DNA of 64,000 nucleotides from Roseateles oligotrophus (GTDB lineage: Bacteria > Pseudomonadota > Gammaproteobacteria > Burkholderiales > Burkholderiaceae_C): NCBI RefSeq assembly GCF_014204525.1, contig NZ_JACHLP010000007.1, positions 1-64,000 of the forward strand. The letters run 5' to 3'. The position numbers were made by a program, and so were the translations under genes. Below are positions 38,822 to 51,555 of this stretch, one piece after another (within the stretch, counting starts at the first letter, position 1; each line of letters starts with the position of its first letter). The notes below the pieces were generated by a model, which was given only the letters and a program-made list of their open reading frames with translations, ran no database searches and was not told the origin of the DNA.

Positions 38822-39670
38822 TCAGGTCTTGGTCTCGGACTGCATCTCCGCCAGTATTTTCAGCACCAATTCGGCGGTCGCCTCGGGTTGCTCGAAGGGG
38901 AAGAGATGCGCGCCCTCTACCCAGTGGAAATGCCGGCCGGCCAATTGTTTGGAGGCGGTGGCGCCGGCCTGGCGCAATTCCTCGGAGCGCTTGCCCGCGA
39001 TAAAACCCACCGGGCATTTGGGCGGGTGCTTTTGCAGCAGCCGGCCCAGGTGGTGGGGCAGGGTGTCGTAGATGCGGGTCTCGATCTCGCGGCGGAATTT
39101 CAGATGCGTCTTGCCACCGCGCTCCTCGAAGCCCGTGTCCACATAGTCCTGCAGCACGCGCGGGTCCCAGCGGGCGAATTTGCTCTTGGCGGCAAAGTGT
39201 TCCAGCACGGCCTGGCGGCTGGGCCATTCATGCCGGCGTTGGCGCGAGATCTTGCCCGGCGAGACCCGGTGCATCAGGCGCGTGGCCTTGACCACCTGCA
39301 GGCTGTGGGCACGCCAGCCGCTGACCACCGGGGAGTCCAGCATCAGCAGGCCCTGGGCCAGATCTGGCCGGCGGCAGGCCGCCAGCAGGCTCAGCATGCC
39401 GCCCAGGGAATGGCCCATCAGCGTCACCGGCCCGGCCTCGGCCATCTGGGGCTGTACCTCCTGTTCGATGAACTGGATCAGCTGATCGCGCAGATGCGGC
39501 CAGTTGCTGGTGACGGGGAAGGCCGGCTCGTGGCCGAACTGGGGCAGGGCAAAGACCTGCCAGCCCGCAGCGCGCCAGGCCTCGAACAGCACGCGGTAGC
39601 AGCCGGCACCAAAGCCATTGGCATGCGAGAAAACAATCGTCTTGCTGGGGCTGGCGCTTGGCGGCTTCAT
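38822..39670 (-). CDS. Alpha/beta hydrolase
   Basis: A 282-residue alpha/beta-hydrolase-fold protein. The oxyanion region is [13 protein letters not shown], the nucleophile elbow [13 protein letters not shown] carries the serine, and the terminal catalytic histidine is in [13 protein letters not shown]. The substrate is unknown. Its ATG overlaps the mutS stop by four bases, so it is translationally coupled to mutS, with no evident functional tie. Confidence 0.88.
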   Translation of the reverse strand: MKPPSASPSKTIVFSHANGFGAGCYRVLFEAWRAAGWQVFALPQFGHEPAFPVTSNWPHLRDQLIQFIEQEVQPQMAEAGPVTLMGHSLGGMLSLLAACRRPDLAQGLLMLDSPVVSGWRAHSLQVVKATRLMHRVSPGKISRQRRHEWPSRQAVLEHFAAKSKFARWDPRVLQDYVDTGFEERGGKTHLKFRREIETRIYDTLPHHLGRLLQKHPPKCPVGFIAGKRSEELRQAGATASKQLAGRHFHWVEGAHLFPFEQPEATAELVLKILAEMQSETKT

Positions 39671-42249
39671 GCGGGGCTGAGTTTTTTGAGCGCGTAGATC
39701 AGATCCAGGGCCTCGCGCGGGGTGAGGGTGTCGGGGTCTACATTCTTCATGGCTTCGCTCAAGGCGCTTGTCTCTTCGATGACAGGCGAGGGCGTTTCGG
39801 GCGGGGCGGCGAACAAATCGATCTGTGCCTCGCCCGCCGTGGCCTTGGCCTCCAGCGCCTCCAGCGTGGCACGGGCCTGTCTCACCAGGCTGGCCGGCAT
39901 GCCGGCCAAACGCGCCACCTGCACGCCATAGCTGCGGCTGGCGGGGCCGGGCTGGATCTCGTGCAGGAAGACGATGTCGTCCCCGCTCTCCACCGCGCCC
40001 ACATGGCAGTTGATGGCTTGTGGGTGCTTGGCCGGGAACTCGGTCAGCTCGAAATAATGGGTAGCAAACAGCGTGAAGGCGCGGGTCTTGTCGTGCAGAT
40101 GGCTGGCAATCGCGCCGGCCAGGGCCAGGCCGTCGAAGGTGGAGGTGCCGCGGCCGATCTCGTCCATCAGCACCAGGGACTGCTCGCTGGCACTGTGCAG
40201 AATGGCCGCGCCCTCGGTCATCTCCAGCATGAAGGTGGACTGGGCATTGGCCAGGTCATCAGCCGCGCCGATGCGGGTGTGGATGGCGTCCAGCGGCCCG
40301 AGTCGGCAGGCCGTGGCCGGTACGAAGGAGCCCATGCTGGCCAGCAGGCAGATCAAGGCCACCTGGCGCATAAAGGTGCTCTTGCCGCCCATATTCGGGC
40401 CGGTGATCATCAACATCCGGGTGCGGGCGTCGAGCTTGCAGTCATTGGCCATGAATTCACCAGCACCCGTCTCGCGCAGACGCGCCTCCACCACCGGGTG
40501 GCGGCCTGCCGTGATGCTGATGCAGGGCTGGCCGACGAACTCGGGCCGGCACCAGCCCAGGGTGCTGGCGCGTTCGGCCAGGGCGGCCAGCACGTCCAGG
40601 CTGGCCAGCGCGCGGCCCAGCAGGGTCAGGGGCTGCAGTTCTTCGATCAGCTGGTCCAGCAGCAGCTCGTAGAGCAGCTTCTCGCGGGCCAGCGAACGTT
40701 CCTGGGCCGACAAGGCCTTGTCCTCGAAGGCCTTCAGCTCGGGCGTGATGTAGCGTTCGGCATTCTTGAGGGTCTGGCGGCGCTGGTAGTCCAGCGGCAC
40801 TTTGTCCACCTGGCCCTGGGTGACCTCGATGTAGAAGCCATGCACCCGGTTGTACTGCACGCGCAGATTGCCGATGCCGGTGCGGGCGCGCTCGCGGGTT
40901 TCCAGGTCCAGCAAAAAGGCGTCGCAGTTCTGGCTGATGCCGCGCAACTCGTCCAGCTCGGCATCGAAGCCCGGGGCGATCACACCGCCGTCGCGCACCA
41001 GCACGGCGGGTTCCTCGGCGATGGCGCGAGTCAGCAATTCCTCGATATGGGGCGAGGCCAGCAGGCCCTGGGCCAGCTCCTCAATCAGCGGGCTGCCGGC
41101 CGGCAAGGTGCCCTGCAGATCGGGCAGGACTTGCAGGGTGGCGCGCAAGCCGGTCAGCTCGCGCGGGCGCACCTGGCGCAGCGCGATGCGGGCGGCGATG
41201 CGCTCGACGTCGGAGACATGGCGCAAGGCCTCGCGCAAGGGTTCGGGGCTGGCCTGCTGCAGCAGGGCGATGGCCTCGTGGCGGGCCAGGGCCTGGCTGC
41301 GCTCGCGCTTAGGATGCAGCAACCAATGCCGCAGGGCGCGGCTGCCCATGCCGGTGCGGCAGCTGTCCAGCAGGGACAAGAGCGTGGGCGAGGTCTCGCC
41401 GCGCAGGGTCAGCACCAGCTCCAGATTGCGCTGGGTGGCGGGCGGCATGTCCAGCAGCTCGCCGCTGCGCTGCACCGTGAGTGTCTTGACATGGGCCAGG
41501 GCGCGGCCCTGGGTGTGCTCGGCATAACTGAGCAGGGCAGCGGCAGCGGCCTGGGCGGCCTTCATCTCCTGGGCATTGAAGCCGGCCAGGCTGGCCACGC
41601 CCAGTTGCTCGCAGAGCTTGCGGGCGCCCAGGGCGGTGTCGAACTGCCAGCTGGGCCGGTTGGTGATGGGGGCGCGGGCGGCCAGCACGGCGGCGGGCTG
41701 GCGTTCGCGGTCCACCAGCACCTCGGCCGGGCTCAGGCGCGCCAGCCAGGAGGGCAGCTCTTTGTCCGTGCATTCGGCCAGGCCCAGCTGGCCCTGGGTC
41801 ATGGACAGCCAGGCCAGGCCATAAGTCTTGCCCTGGGTGACGACGGCCATCAAGACCGAGTCCTGCTTGTCGGCCAGCAGCTCGCTGTCGGTGACGGTGC
41901 CGGGCGTGACCACGCGCACCACCTTGCGCTCCACCGGGCCCTTGGAGGTGGCGACATCGCCCACCTGCTCGGCAATCGCTACCGGCTCGCCCAGCTTGAT
42001 CAGCTTGGCCAGATAGGACTCCAGCGCGCTGACCGGCACGCCCGCCATCACGACCGGCTGGCCGGCGCTCTGGCCGCGGGTGGTCAGCGTGATGTCCAGC
42101 AAGGCATTGGCCTTGCGGGCGTCGTCAAAGAAGACTTCGTAAAAGTCCCCCATGCGGAAAAAAACCAGCGCGTCCGGATGCTCGGCCTTGAGGCGCAGGT
42201 ATTGGGCCATCACGGGCGTGTGGGCGGAGAAGTCCGGGGCTTGGCTCAT
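39667..42249 (-). CDS. mutS: DNA mismatch repair protein MutS
   Basis: An 860-residue MutS. The N-terminal mismatch-recognition domain begins [17 protein letters not shown], followed by [15 protein letters not shown], with the conserved Phe-x-Glu of the mismatch wedge. The ATPase domain has Walker [10 protein letters not shown] at 617-625 and [20 protein letters not shown] (Walker B and signature). The length equals typical MutS1. It scans DNA for mispairs and recruits MutL. The C-terminal tetramer helix region is present. Confidence 0.97.
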   Translation of the reverse strand: MSQAPDFSAHTPVMAQYLRLKAEHPDALVFFRMGDFYEVFFDDARKANALLDITLTTRGQSAGQPVVMAGVPVSALESYLAKLIKLGEPVAIAEQVGDVATSKGPVERKVVRVVTPGTVTDSELLADKQDSVLMAVVTQGKTYGLAWLSMTQGQLGLAECTDKELPSWLARLSPAEVLVDRERQPAAVLAARAPITNRPSWQFDTALGARKLCEQLGVASLAGFNAQEMKAAQAAAAALLSYAEHTQGRALAHVKTLTVQRSGELLDMPPATQRNLELVLTLRGETSPTLLSLLDSCRTGMGSRALRHWLLHPKRERSQALARHEAIALLQQASPEPLREALRHVSDVERIAARIALRQVRPRELTGLRATLQVLPDLQGTLPAGSPLIEELAQGLLASPHIEELLTRAIAEEPAVLVRDGGVIAPGFDAELDELRGISQNCDAFLLDLETRERARTGIGNLRVQYNRVHGFYIEVTQGQVDKVPLDYQRRQTLKNAERYITPELKAFEDKALSAQERSLAREKLLYELLLDQLIEELQPLTLLGRALASLDVLAALAERASTLGWCRPEFVGQPCISITAGRHPVVEARLRETGAGEFMANDCKLDARTRMLMITGPNMGGKSTFMRQVALICLLASMGSFVPATACRLGPLDAIHTRIGAADDLANAQSTFMLEMTEGAAILHSASEQSLVLMDEIGRGTSTFDGLALAGAIASHLHDKTRAFTLFATHYFELTEFPAKHPQAINCHVGAVESGDDIVFLHEIQPGPASRSYGVQVARLAGMPASLVRQARATLEALEAKATAGEAQIDLFAAPPETPSPVIEETSALSEAMKNVDPDTLTPREALDLIYALKKLSPA

Positions 42250-42270
42250 CTGGCTTGGGTGTTCTGGAAA

Positions 42271-42300
42271 TGAACAAAGCCCTCATCGGAGGGCTTTGCA
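42271..42300 (-). terminator. Hairpin terminator between suhB and mutS
   Basis: A perfect 10-base stem (CAAAGCCCTC at 42275-42284 with GAGGGCTTTG at 42289-42298, loop ATCG) sits 33 bases after the suhB stop and before mutS. The T-run on the minus strand is weak (TTGTTCATTTCC), so termination may be partial. Confidence 0.6.
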
Positions 42301-42330
42301 TTGGTTTTGCGTAGAAGCTTGCGGCCTAGT

Positions 42331-43293
42331 TTAATTCGTCTCGCCGCCCTCGGACTTCTTGATGCGCACCGCGGCGCGCTTCTTGGGGGCGGCAGGAGCC
42401 TGGGTAGCCGCGGCAGCGGCCACCACGGCGGCGGCATCCTTGCCTTCGCCGGTGGCGTCGGCGGCCAGCTCTTCTTCCTTGATCACACGGGTGTAGGGGG
42501 CCAGCAATTGCACCAGCTGGCCGTAGATCTTGGGGCTGCCGGCCACCACCTCGCGCTGCATCAGGAAGTCGGACTCGCCGGTGAAGTTGCCGATCAGGCC
42601 ACCGGCTTCGGTGATGATCAGCGAACCTGCGGCCACGTCCCAGGGTTGCAGGCCGGTCTCGAAGAAGGCGTCGTAGTAACCGGCGGCCACATAGCAGAGA
42701 TCCAAGGCGGCGGCACCCGGGCGGCGCAGGCCGGCGCATTCGGTCATGACGGTTTCAAACATCTTCAGATAGCGCTTGAAGTTGTCGCCGCGGCGGAAGG
42801 GGAAGCCGGTGCCGATCAGGGCGTCGCTCATGCGGGTGCGCTTGGAGACGCGCAGGCGGCGGTCGTTCATGAAGGCGCCACGGCCCTTGGTGGCGTAGAA
42901 CAAATCGTTGCGGGTGGGGTCGTAGACGACGGCTTGCTGGACCACGCCGCGGTGCGCCAGGGCGATGGACACGCAGTACATGGGCAGGCCGTGGATGAAA
43001 TTGGTCGTGCCATCGAGCGGGTCGATGATCCAGACGAATTCGGAATGCTTGGCGCCATGCTCGCGGCCCGACTCTTCGGCCAGGATGCCGTGTTCGGGGT
43101 AGGCCTGCAGCAGGGTTTCGATGATGATCTGTTCAGCGGCCTGGTCCACCTCGGTCACGAAGTCATTGGGCGACTTGGTGTTGATGCGCAGGATGTCGAG
43201 ATCCATGGAGGCCCGGTTGATGATGGCGCCGGCTGCACGCGCCGCCTTGATGGCGACATTGAGCATGGGGTGGAGCGAAGCTTGCTGCGTCAT
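42331..43293 (-). CDS. suhB: SuhB-type inositol monophosphatase with an Ala/Lys-rich tail
   Basis: A 320-residue protein of the IMPase fold. The Mg2+ ligands are in LAEESG (E73/E74), DPLDGT (91-96) and QPWDVAAG. SuhB removes phosphate from inositol-1-phosphate and also serves in rRNA antitermination complexes. Residues 279-320 form a low-complexity tail (runs of Ala, then [15 protein letters not shown]) beyond the usual end near 270. The ATG at 43293 gives the family N-terminus. It diverges from trmJ, as usual in Burkholderiales. Confidence 0.92.
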   Translation of the reverse strand: MTQQASLHPMLNVAIKAARAAGAIINRASMDLDILRINTKSPNDFVTEVDQAAEQIIIETLLQAYPEHGILAEESGREHGAKHSEFVWIIDPLDGTTNFIHGLPMYCVSIALAHRGVVQQAVVYDPTRNDLFYATKGRGAFMNDRRLRVSKRTRMSDALIGTGFPFRRGDNFKRYLKMFETVMTECAGLRRPGAAALDLCYVAAGYYDAFFETGLQPWDVAAGSLIITEAGGLIGNFTGESDFLMQREVVAGSPKIYGQLVQLLAPYTRVIKEEELAADATGEGKDAAAVVAAAAATQAPAAPKKRAAVRIKKSEGGETN

Positions 43294-43460
43294 TCGTGAA
43301 ACCTTGGAAAAATGGAAAACGGCACCGATGACCCGGGGGTCTGCGGCGAAAGAGGGGACTGGCGAAGAGAAAGAACGGATCCGGTTCAGGATACGGATAA
43401 TCCCCGATTTTAACCAAATTCCTCCGGAAGCGGCCAGCCCCGGGCTGCGCCCGCGTTGAT

Positions 43461-44234
43461 ATGACACGATTCGTCCTGATCCAGACCAGCCATCCCGGCA
43501 ATGTGGGCTCCGCCGCCCGTGCCATGAAGGTGATGGGCTTTTCCGAACTGGTGCTGGTGGCGCCGCGCTTTGCCGATGTCTTGTGCCAGGAGGAGACCGT
43601 GGCCATGGCCAGCGGCGCGGCCGATATCCTGGCCCGCGCCCGCATCGTCGCCACGCTGGAAGAGGCGCTGGACGGCTGCACCTTTGCCTGCGCCACCGCC
43701 ATGACGCCGCGCGATTTCGGCCCGCCCGTGCGTGAGCCGCGCGCGCTGTTTGCCGACTTGGCCGCGGCACCCGCCGAGAGCGCGCACAAGCTCGCCCTGG
43801 TGTTTGGCTCCGAGCGTTACGGCATGAGCAATGAGGATGTCTACCGCTGCCACGCCGTGCTGTCGATTCCTACCCATCCGGATTACGGCTCGCTCAACCT
43901 CGCCCAGGCCGTGCAATTGCTGGCCTATGACTGGCGCCAAGCCCTGGGCGGCTTCCCGGTGCAGGCCCGCACGGCCGACCCGCGCCTGGCCGATGCACCG
44001 GCCGTGCAGGGCCTGCTGCGCCATCTGGAAGAGGCGCTGGTGGCGGTGGAATATCTGGACCCGGCCGCGCCCAAAAAGCTGCTGCCGCGCCTGAACCAGC
44101 TCTTCAACCGCGCCCAGCTGACGGTGGAAGAGCTGCACATCTGGCGCGGTATTGCGCGCGCCATGCTCAAGCAAAGCGCGGCGCTTGCCGGCACGTCGGC
44201 TACGGGTAAATCGGGCGCCCGGGACGAGGCTTGA
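43461..44234 (+). CDS. trmJ: tRNA (cytidine/uridine-2'-O-)-methyltransferase TrmJ
   Basis: A 257-residue SPOUT methyltransferase with the family start [20 protein letters not shown], then [14 protein letters not shown] and the knot region [19 protein letters not shown]...[12 protein letters not shown]. TrmJ methylates the ribose of nucleotide 32 in several tRNAs with SAM. The length matches. cysE follows 53 bases downstream on the same strand. Confidence 0.93.
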   Translation: MTRFVLIQTSHPGNVGSAARAMKVMGFSELVLVAPRFADVLCQEETVAMASGAADILARARIVATLEEALDGCTFACATAMTPRDFGPPVREPRALFADLAAAPAESAHKLALVFGSERYGMSNEDVYRCHAVLSIPTHPDYGSLNLAQAVQLLAYDWRQALGGFPVQARTADPRLADAPAVQGLLRHLEEALVAVEYLDPAAPKKLLPRLNQLFNRAQLTVEELHIWRGIARAMLKQSAALAGTSATGKSGARDEA

Positions 44235-44287
44235 TGCGGGCCGCTAAACTGGCCGCCCCCTCCCGTCCCTTTATGAAGTAGCCCCTC

Positions 44288-45064
44288 ATGTTTCAGCGCA
44301 TACGCGAAGACATTGCCTGCATTCTTGAACGCGATCCTGCGGCACGCAGTCGTTGGGAGGTGCTGACCTGTTACCCGGGCCTGCATGCGCTGATGTTTCA
44401 CCGTCTGGCCCATGGCTGCTGGGTCCGTGGCTGGAAGTGGTTAGGCCGCTTCATCTCCCACCTGGCGCGCTTTTTCACCGGCATCGAGATTCACCCGGGC
44501 GCCAAGATCGCACGCCGAGTCTTCATCGACCACGGTATGGGCATCGTCATCGGTGAGATGGCCGAGATCGGCGAGGGCTGCACCATTTACCAGGGCGTGA
44601 CCCTGGGCGGCACGGCCCTGGTCAAGGGCGCCAAGCGCCATCCCACGCTGGAGGCCGGCGTCATCATCGGCGCCAATGCCTGTGTGCTGGGCGGCTTCAC
44701 CGTGGGCGCCGGGGCCCGTGTGGGCTCGGGTGCGGTGGTGACCAAGCCGGTGCCGGCCGGCGCCACGGCCGTGGGCAACCCGGCCCGCATCATCGAGGCC
44801 AAGGCGGATGCCAAGCGCGAGGAAGTGGCGGCCCGCATGGGCTTCTCGGCCTACGGCGTGTCGCAGGGTGATGACCCGGTGGCCCAGGCCATGCGCGGCC
44901 TGATCGATAACGCGGCCGGCCATGAGCATCAGATTGCCCTGCTGTGGCAGGCGGTGTGCAAGCTCTCGGCCGCCTCGGGCGAGAAGGTGGGCAATTGCGT
45001 GCCGCAAGACGCCCAGCAGGCCGAGGCCTTTGACGCTGCGGAGCTGAGCCGCCTGGTCAAGTAG
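44288..45064 (+). CDS. cysE: Serine O-acetyltransferase
   Basis: A 258-residue CysE. The N-terminal helical domain ([14 protein letters not shown]) precedes a hexapeptide-repeat beta-helix: [64 protein letters not shown]. It makes O-acetylserine for cysteine synthesis. The catalytic His of [10 protein letters not shown] and of KRHPTLE are intact. The C-terminal extension is longer than the shortest forms but usual for Burkholderiales. The 3' end overlaps mog by 8 bases. Confidence 0.94.
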   Translation: MFQRIREDIACILERDPAARSRWEVLTCYPGLHALMFHRLAHGCWVRGWKWLGRFISHLARFFTGIEIHPGAKIARRVFIDHGMGIVIGEMAEIGEGCTIYQGVTLGGTALVKGAKRHPTLEAGVIIGANACVLGGFTVGAGARVGSGAVVTKPVPAGATAVGNPARIIEAKADAKREEVAARMGFSAYGVSQGDDPVAQAMRGLIDNAAGHEHQIALLWQAVCKLSAASGEKVGNCVPQDAQQAEAFDAAELSRLVK

Positions 45065-45644
45065 CCGGCCGCTGGGCCGATTTGGGGCGGAAGGCCTTGA
45101 GTACCGCCTCGACGGTTTCCAGATAGGGGCCGCCGATCAGGTCGATGCAGTAAGGCACGGCCGCGAAGATGCCGGGCACCAGGGTTTCGCCGTCCGAGCT
45201 TTTCAGGCCTTCCAGCGTTTCCGCGATCGCCTTGGGCTGGCCCGGCAGATTGATGATCAGGCTTTTGCCGCGTATCACCGCCACCTGGCGCGACAGGATC
45301 GCCGTGGGCACGAAGCGCAGCGAGATCTGCCGCATCTGCTCGCCAAAACCAGGCATTTCCCTGTCGGCCACATCCAGCGTGGCTTCGGGCGTTACATCGC
45401 GCAGGGCCGGACCGGTGCCGCCGGTGCTCAGCACCAGATCGCAGCGAGCCTCATCCACCAGCTCGCGCAAGGTCTGGGCGATCAGCGCGCGCTCATCGGG
45501 AATCAGGCGGGGCTCGAAGTGGATGGGGTTGCGCAGGGCGCGGCTCAGCCAGTCTTGCAGGGCGGGCAGGCCTTTGTCTTCGTAGACGCCGCTGGAGGCG
45601 CGGTCGCTGACGGAGACGATGCCAATGCGAACGGCTTCACTCAT
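45057..45644 (-). CDS. mog: Molybdopterin adenylyltransferase (MogA)
   Basis: A 195-residue MoCF-domain protein starting [21 protein letters not shown]. The signature STGGTG at 73-78 and the following D-x2-PEAT are the nucleotide and molybdopterin site. MogA adenylates molybdopterin before metal insertion. Its start overlaps the darP stop by 8 bases. The frame opens far upstream, but the true start gives the MogA N-terminus. Confidence 0.92.
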   Translation of the reverse strand: MSEAVRIGIVSVSDRASSGVYEDKGLPALQDWLSRALRNPIHFEPRLIPDERALIAQTLRELVDEARCDLVLSTGGTGPALRDVTPEATLDVADREMPGFGEQMRQISLRFVPTAILSRQVAVIRGKSLIINLPGQPKAIAETLEGLKSSDGETLVPGIFAAVPYCIDLIGGPYLETVEAVLKAFRPKSAQRPAT

Positions 45645-46212
45645 CGCTGTCTTCCTCATCCTGCTTGTCTTCGCTGGGATTGATGCGCAGCTGCTCGGCC
45701 TTGATGAACTGGAATAGATCGCGGTAGGCGCGGCCGCTGCGCTTCTCGGGCTCCAGCGCGGCGTCCTTGCGAGCGGCGCGCAGCAGGCTGCGCAGCTGCT
45801 GTACATCCACCCCTTCATGAGCCTGGATGAAGGCTTGCAGGGCGTTGTCGTCCTTGAGCAGGCGCTCGCGCCAGGCTTCGCTCTGGTGCAGGGCCAGGCT
45901 GTCCTTGGCATGGCCCAGCTTGAAGTCGGCCACGGCCTGGCGCAGGGGCTCGGGGTCGACCCGGCGCATCAGCTTGCCGATGTACTGCATTTGGCGGCGG
46001 CGGCCCTCGTGGGCGGCGATCTTCTTGGCGGCCTTGATGGCGTCGGCCAGGATTTCCGGCAGGCCCAGGGGTTCGATCCGGCTGGCGGGCAAGGTCAGCA
46101 TGTCTTCGCCCAGGGCTTGCAGATCATGCATCTCGCGCTTGAGCTGGCTTTTGCTGGGGCGGTTGTCGAAATCATCGTCTTCCGGGGCGGTGAATTCTTC
46201 TTGTGTTCTCAT
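45637..46212 (-). CDS. darP: DarP (YjgA/DUF615) ribosome-associated factor
   Basis: A 191-residue, highly charged helical protein. RPSKSQLKREMHDLQALGEDM, RRRQMQYIGKLMRRVDPEPL and SGRAYRDLFQFIKAE are hallmarks of DUF615. In E. coli the protein binds late 50S precursors and helps peptidyl-transferase-centre maturation. It is divergent from pmbA, the same neighbour pairing seen in enterics. The acidic C-terminal tail ([11 protein letters not shown]) overlaps the mog start. Confidence 0.92.
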   Translation of the reverse strand: MRTQEEFTAPEDDDFDNRPSKSQLKREMHDLQALGEDMLTLPASRIEPLGLPEILADAIKAAKKIAAHEGRRRQMQYIGKLMRRVDPEPLRQAVADFKLGHAKDSLALHQSEAWRERLLKDDNALQAFIQAHEGVDVQQLRSLLRAARKDAALEPEKRSGRAYRDLFQFIKAEQLRINPSEDKQDEEDSDE

Positions 46213-46331
46213 GATGAAGGTGCTGCGGGTTGATGTGCGCTCCGGCGGGCGCCTGCGACCTTATGATTGTCCCCTACTTCCAGGCCCAGCCTTTTGCGCT
46301 GGGCTGGCATCAAAACACGAGTCCTCTATTC

Positions 46332-47738
46332 ATGCCCAAGCCAGTTTCGCCCGCCATCACCAACTCCGCCGCGCCCGAGGCCGGCAGCGGCTTTGCCTAC
46401 CGGGTCGAGCAGTTCCAGCAGTTGATCGAAGACGTGTTGCAGGAGGCCCAGCGCATCGGCGCCAGTGACGCCGGTGCCGAGGTGTCGGAGGGCTGCGGCC
46501 TGTCGGTCTCCACCCGCATGGGCGAGTTGGAGAATGTGGAACGCAATCGCGACAAGTCCCTGGGCATCTCGGTCTATGTGGGCCAGCGCCGCGGCAATGC
46601 CAGTACCTCCGACTTCTCGCCCAGGGCCTTGCGCGACACGGTGCGCGCGGCTTTTGACATCGCCCGTTTCACCGCCGAAGACCCGGTGGCCGGCCTGCCC
46701 GATGTGGAAGACCTGTCGCTGGATGCCGGCAGCCGCCCCGAGCTGGATCTCTTCCACCCCTGGGCCATCGACGCCCAAGCCGCCGCCGAACTGGCCCTGC
46801 GCTGCGAGGCCGCGGCCTTCGCCACCGACCCGCGCATCCGCAATAGCGAAGGCGCGGCCGTCTCGGCCCAGACTTCGCATTTCTACACCGGCAATAGCCG
46901 CGGCTTCCGTGGCGGCTATGCCAGCTCGCGCCATTCCATCTCGGTGGCGCCCATCGCCGGTCGCGGCGCCGATATGCAGCGCGATGCCTGGTACAGCTCC
47001 ATGCGCGATGCCAAGGATCTGGCCTCGCCCGAGGCCGTCGGCCGCTATGCGGCGGAGCGCGCCCTGGCGCGCCTGAAGTCGCGCCGCGTGGCCACGGCCG
47101 AGGTGCCGGTGCTGTTCGAGAACTCGGCCGCCGCCGGCCTGCTGGGCTCGCTGGTGCAGGCCACCAGCGGCGGTGCGCTGTATCGCCGCGCCAGCTTTTT
47201 GCTGGACAGCCTGGGCAAGCCGGTGCTGGCCTCGCATATCGATGTGGACGAGAACCCGCATGAACTCAAGGGCAAGGGCAGTTCGCCTTTTGACGACGAG
47301 GGCGTCACGACCCGCGCCCGCAAGGTGGTGGAAGCCGGTCAGCTGCAGGGTTATTTCCTGTCCACCTATACCGCGCGCAAGCTCGGCATGCGGACCACGG
47401 GCAATGCCGGCGGTTCGCACAATCTGCGCATGACGAGCCGGCTCACCGCGCCCGGCGATGATCTGCCCACCATGTTGCGTCGCTTGGGGACAGGCCTCTT
47501 CGTCACCGAGCTGATGGGGCAGGGCGTCAACTATGTGACCGGCGACTATTCGCGCGGCGCCAGCGGCTACTGGGTGGAGAACGGCGTGATCGCCTACCCG
47601 GTGCATGAGGTGACTATTGCCGACACGCTGCCGGAAATGTTCCAGAACATCATCGGCATCGGCCGCGACACCTACACCATGGGCGGCAAGACCGTGGGTT
47701 CGCTGCTGATCTCGCGCATGAAGCTGGCGGGTCGCTGA
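46332..47738 (+). CDS. pmbA: PmbA/TldE metalloprotease-like protein
   Basis: A 468-residue U62-family protein with the typical ERNRDKSLGISVYVGQRRG, FTAEDPVAGLPDVEDL, SSPFDDEGVTTRARKVVEAG and NYVTGDYSRGASGYWVENG. PmbA/TldE pairs with TldD to trim peptides and proteins; TldD carries the HExxxH metal motif and is not in this window. The ATG at 46332 gives the family N-terminus; the upstream frame (to 46230) was rejected. Confidence 0.94.
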   Translation: MPKPVSPAITNSAAPEAGSGFAYRVEQFQQLIEDVLQEAQRIGASDAGAEVSEGCGLSVSTRMGELENVERNRDKSLGISVYVGQRRGNASTSDFSPRALRDTVRAAFDIARFTAEDPVAGLPDVEDLSLDAGSRPELDLFHPWAIDAQAAAELALRCEAAAFATDPRIRNSEGAAVSAQTSHFYTGNSRGFRGGYASSRHSISVAPIAGRGADMQRDAWYSSMRDAKDLASPEAVGRYAAERALARLKSRRVATAEVPVLFENSAAAGLLGSLVQATSGGALYRRASFLLDSLGKPVLASHIDVDENPHELKGKGSSPFDDEGVTTRARKVVEAGQLQGYFLSTYTARKLGMRTTGNAGGSHNLRMTSRLTAPGDDLPTMLRRLGTGLFVTELMGQGVNYVTGDYSRGASGYWVENGVIAYPVHEVTIADTLPEMFQNIIGIGRDTYTMGGKTVGSLLISRMKLAGR

Positions 47739-47849
47739 CAGGGGTTTGCCCCGGGGTACATTCGGCCGGCCTGGACGTCGGCCCAACCCTAGAATCGTGC
47801 GGCGGTCCGGCCGGGTCCGGGCCTTCCCAAACCATTCCAGGAGACCTCG

Positions 47850-48928
47850 ATGCAACGTCGTTCCTTTGTTCGTCATACGGGCCTGGCCGGTGTGCTGGCC
47901 GCGGGTGCAGCGCCCGCCCTCGTGCACGCGCAGGCCAATCTCCGTTGGCGCCTGGCCTCCAGCTTTCCGAAGGCGCTGGACACTCTATTTGGAGCCTCCG
48001 AGCTGTTCGCCAAAAAAGTGGGCGAGATGAGTGGCGGCAAGTTCCAGATCTCGCTGCATGCCGCCGGCGAGCTGATGCCGCCGGGCCAGGTGGTGGACGG
48101 GGTGCAGAGCGGCGCCGTCGAGATTGCGCATACGGCCCCTTACTACTTCTTCGGCAAGGACGAGACCTTTGCCCTGGGCTGCGCCATCCCCTTTGGTCTG
48201 AACAGCCGCCAGATGACGGCCTGGATGGTGGAGGGCAATGGCCTGAAGCTGATGCGGGAGTTCTACCGCCAGTACAACATCATCAACTTCCTGGGCGGCA
48301 ATACCGGTGCGCAGATGGGCGGCTGGTTCCGCAAGGAGATCAAGTCGGTGGGCGAGATGAAGGGGCTGAAGTTCCGCGTGGGTGGCTTCGCCGGTCGAAT
48401 CTTGGAGCGCATGGGCTCGGTGCCGCTCAATATTCCGGGCGGTGAAATTTATTCGGCGCTGGAAAAAGGCACGGTCGATGCCGCCGAATGGGTGGGGCCT
48501 TACGACGACCAGAAGCTAGGCTTCAACAAGGTGGCACCCTTCTACGCCTACCCGGCCTGGTGGGAGGGCGGCCCGCAGGTGGACTTCTTCATCAACAGCA
48601 AGTCCTTTGAGGGCCTGACGGCCGAGTACAAGGCCATCGTCGAGTGCGCGGCCTTTGCCGCCCATGTGGACATGCAGGCCAAGTACGATGCCAAGAACCC
48701 GGCCGCGCTCAAGCAGTTGGTGGGCTCGGGCACCAAGCTGTTCCGCTTCCCCAAGGAGGTGATGGACATCGCCTTCAAGGAATCGCAGGCCGTCTACAGC
48801 GAGCTCTCGGCCAAGAACTCGCATTGGAAAAAGGTTTACGAAGACTTCAGCAGCTTCCGGCGTGACCAGAACCTGTGGTTCCGCTTCACCGAGGCCGGCT
48901 TCGACGACTTCATGCAGTCGCAAAAACT

Positions 48929-48932
<4 letters not shown>
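47850..48932 (+). CDS. dctP: TRAP transporter periplasmic substrate-binding protein
   Basis: A 360-residue DctP/TakP-type receptor. The export signal starts MQRRSFVRHTGLAGVLAAGA, with a twin-arginine RRSF pattern, and ends near VHAQA. LRWRLASSFPKALDTLFGASE, GAVEIAHTAPYYFFGKDETF and IYSALEKGTVDAAEWVGPYDD resemble the TakP 2-oxoacid group, so the ligand may be a keto-acid salt. It converges on the dctM gene, overlapping by four bases, instead of preceding dctQM. A strong ribosome site (CAGGAGA) lies 9 bases upstream. Confidence 0.9.
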
Positions 48933-50439
<1,507 letters not shown>

Positions 50440-50443
<4 letters not shown>

Positions 50444-51048
50444 TGCAGCGGCCTCTCGTACTGCACATCCATCTCCAGCCGGTGATTCAGCCAGGCGATG
50501 CGCTTGATCACCTCGGCCAGCGCCTGCAGGCAGAGCAGACCGAAGCCCAGCGGCAGCAATAAGGCCGCCGGCCAGCGAATCAGGCCGCCGGCGTTGGCCG
50601 ACATCTCGCCGCTGCTGAGCAGCTTGCAGAGATAGGGCAGGGCGCCCAGGCTGGCCATGCTGTCGGCGGGGTTCATGCCTGTGTTCAGCTTGAGCCAGAA
50701 CATCTGGCCCGACAGCCAGGTCAGATAAGCCATCACCGGCAGCAAAAAGACCAGCAGGCCCAACAGGTCGACGCCAACCTTGCCGCGCCCGCTCAGCCGG
50801 CTGTAGCAGAGATCGACCCGCACATGCTCGTTGAGCTTGAGCACCTGGGGTGCGCCCAGCATCACGCAGGCGGCGAAGAGATACCACTGAATTTCTGTGA
50901 AGGCGTTGGAGCTGTAGTCAAAGGCATAACGCAGCACCGCATTGGCAGCGCTGATCAGACAGGACAGCAGCACCGCCCAGCTGGCGATGAGGCCAAAGCG
51001 GGCGCTGATCTGATCGACGGCCCGGGCCAGGGCGAGAAGGGCATTCAT
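50440..51048 (-). CDS. dctQ: TRAP transporter small permease (DctQ)
   Basis: A 202-residue protein with four transmembrane helices (SWAVLLSCLISAANAVLRYAF; WYLFAACVMLGAPQVLK; LLGLLVFLLPVMAYLTW; WPAALLLPLGFGLLCLQ). NEHVRVDLCYSRLSGRGK, the family loop, is present. It partners DctM, with which it overlaps ATGA. Divergent from nothing obvious; 141 bases without a recognised feature precede the next gene at 51190. Confidence 0.88.
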
Positions 51049-51189
51049 GGCGCTCCCAAAAGCAAACGGACCCGCTGCTTGCGCAGCGAGCCCGTCACTT
51101 TAGCGAGGCCTGTCGCCCCCGCCGCTCAATTGGGCCTGAAATTGCCCCTCTTCAGGGAAAGCACCGAGGGTCAGGCTGGTGCCTCGATC

Positions 51190-51534
51190 TCAAAGTGCCG
51201 AGGCGGCCATGAATAGCCGGGTCGAGCGAGCGCCCGAACGGCAGAAGGCCAGCACGGGTTTGGGCAAGCTGTCCAGCAGGGCACGGAAGGCCGCGATCTC
51301 TTCCGGCGACTGATAGCCGCCCTGCACCGGCAGGTGCTGGTAGGCCAAGCCTGCGGCCGCAGCGGCCGCGGCCATCTGCGCGCTGGTGGGTTGATCGGGG
51401 CCGCCTTCGAAATCGGGGCGGTTATTGATCACGCTGCGAAAGCCGGCCGCAGCCGCTGCCTGCATCGCTTCCGGCAGGAGCTGGGGAGCGACGCAGAACT
51501 CGGGTGCGACGGTTTGGATGGGCAACAAGCTCAT
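51190..51534 (-). CDS. DUF442/TIGR01244 protein-tyrosine-phosphatase-like sulfurtransferase
   Basis: A 114-residue single-domain protein of the beta-lactamase-hydrolase-like DUF442 family. The catalytic loop is AFCRSGARS, a C-x5-R phosphatase-type P-loop with a cysteine nucleophile. The start LPIQTVAPEFCVAPQLLPEAM and GFRSVINNRPDFEG are typical. Family members occur fused to rhodanese or persulfide dioxygenase domains and act in sulfide handling; here it stands alone, far from the sulfur operon at 7382-9357. Confidence 0.85.
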   Translation of the reverse strand: MSLLPIQTVAPEFCVAPQLLPEAMQAAAAAGFRSVINNRPDFEGGPDQPTSAQMAAAAAAAGLAYQHLPVQGGYQSPEEIAAFRALLDSLPKPVLAFCRSGARSTRLFMAASAL

Positions 51535-51555
51535 GCGAGGCTCCCTCTGTTTGTA

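Noticed and set aside
39658-42273. 871-codon open frame antisense to mutS
   Set aside because: Same mirror effect as above; mutS has all its motifs and the correct length.
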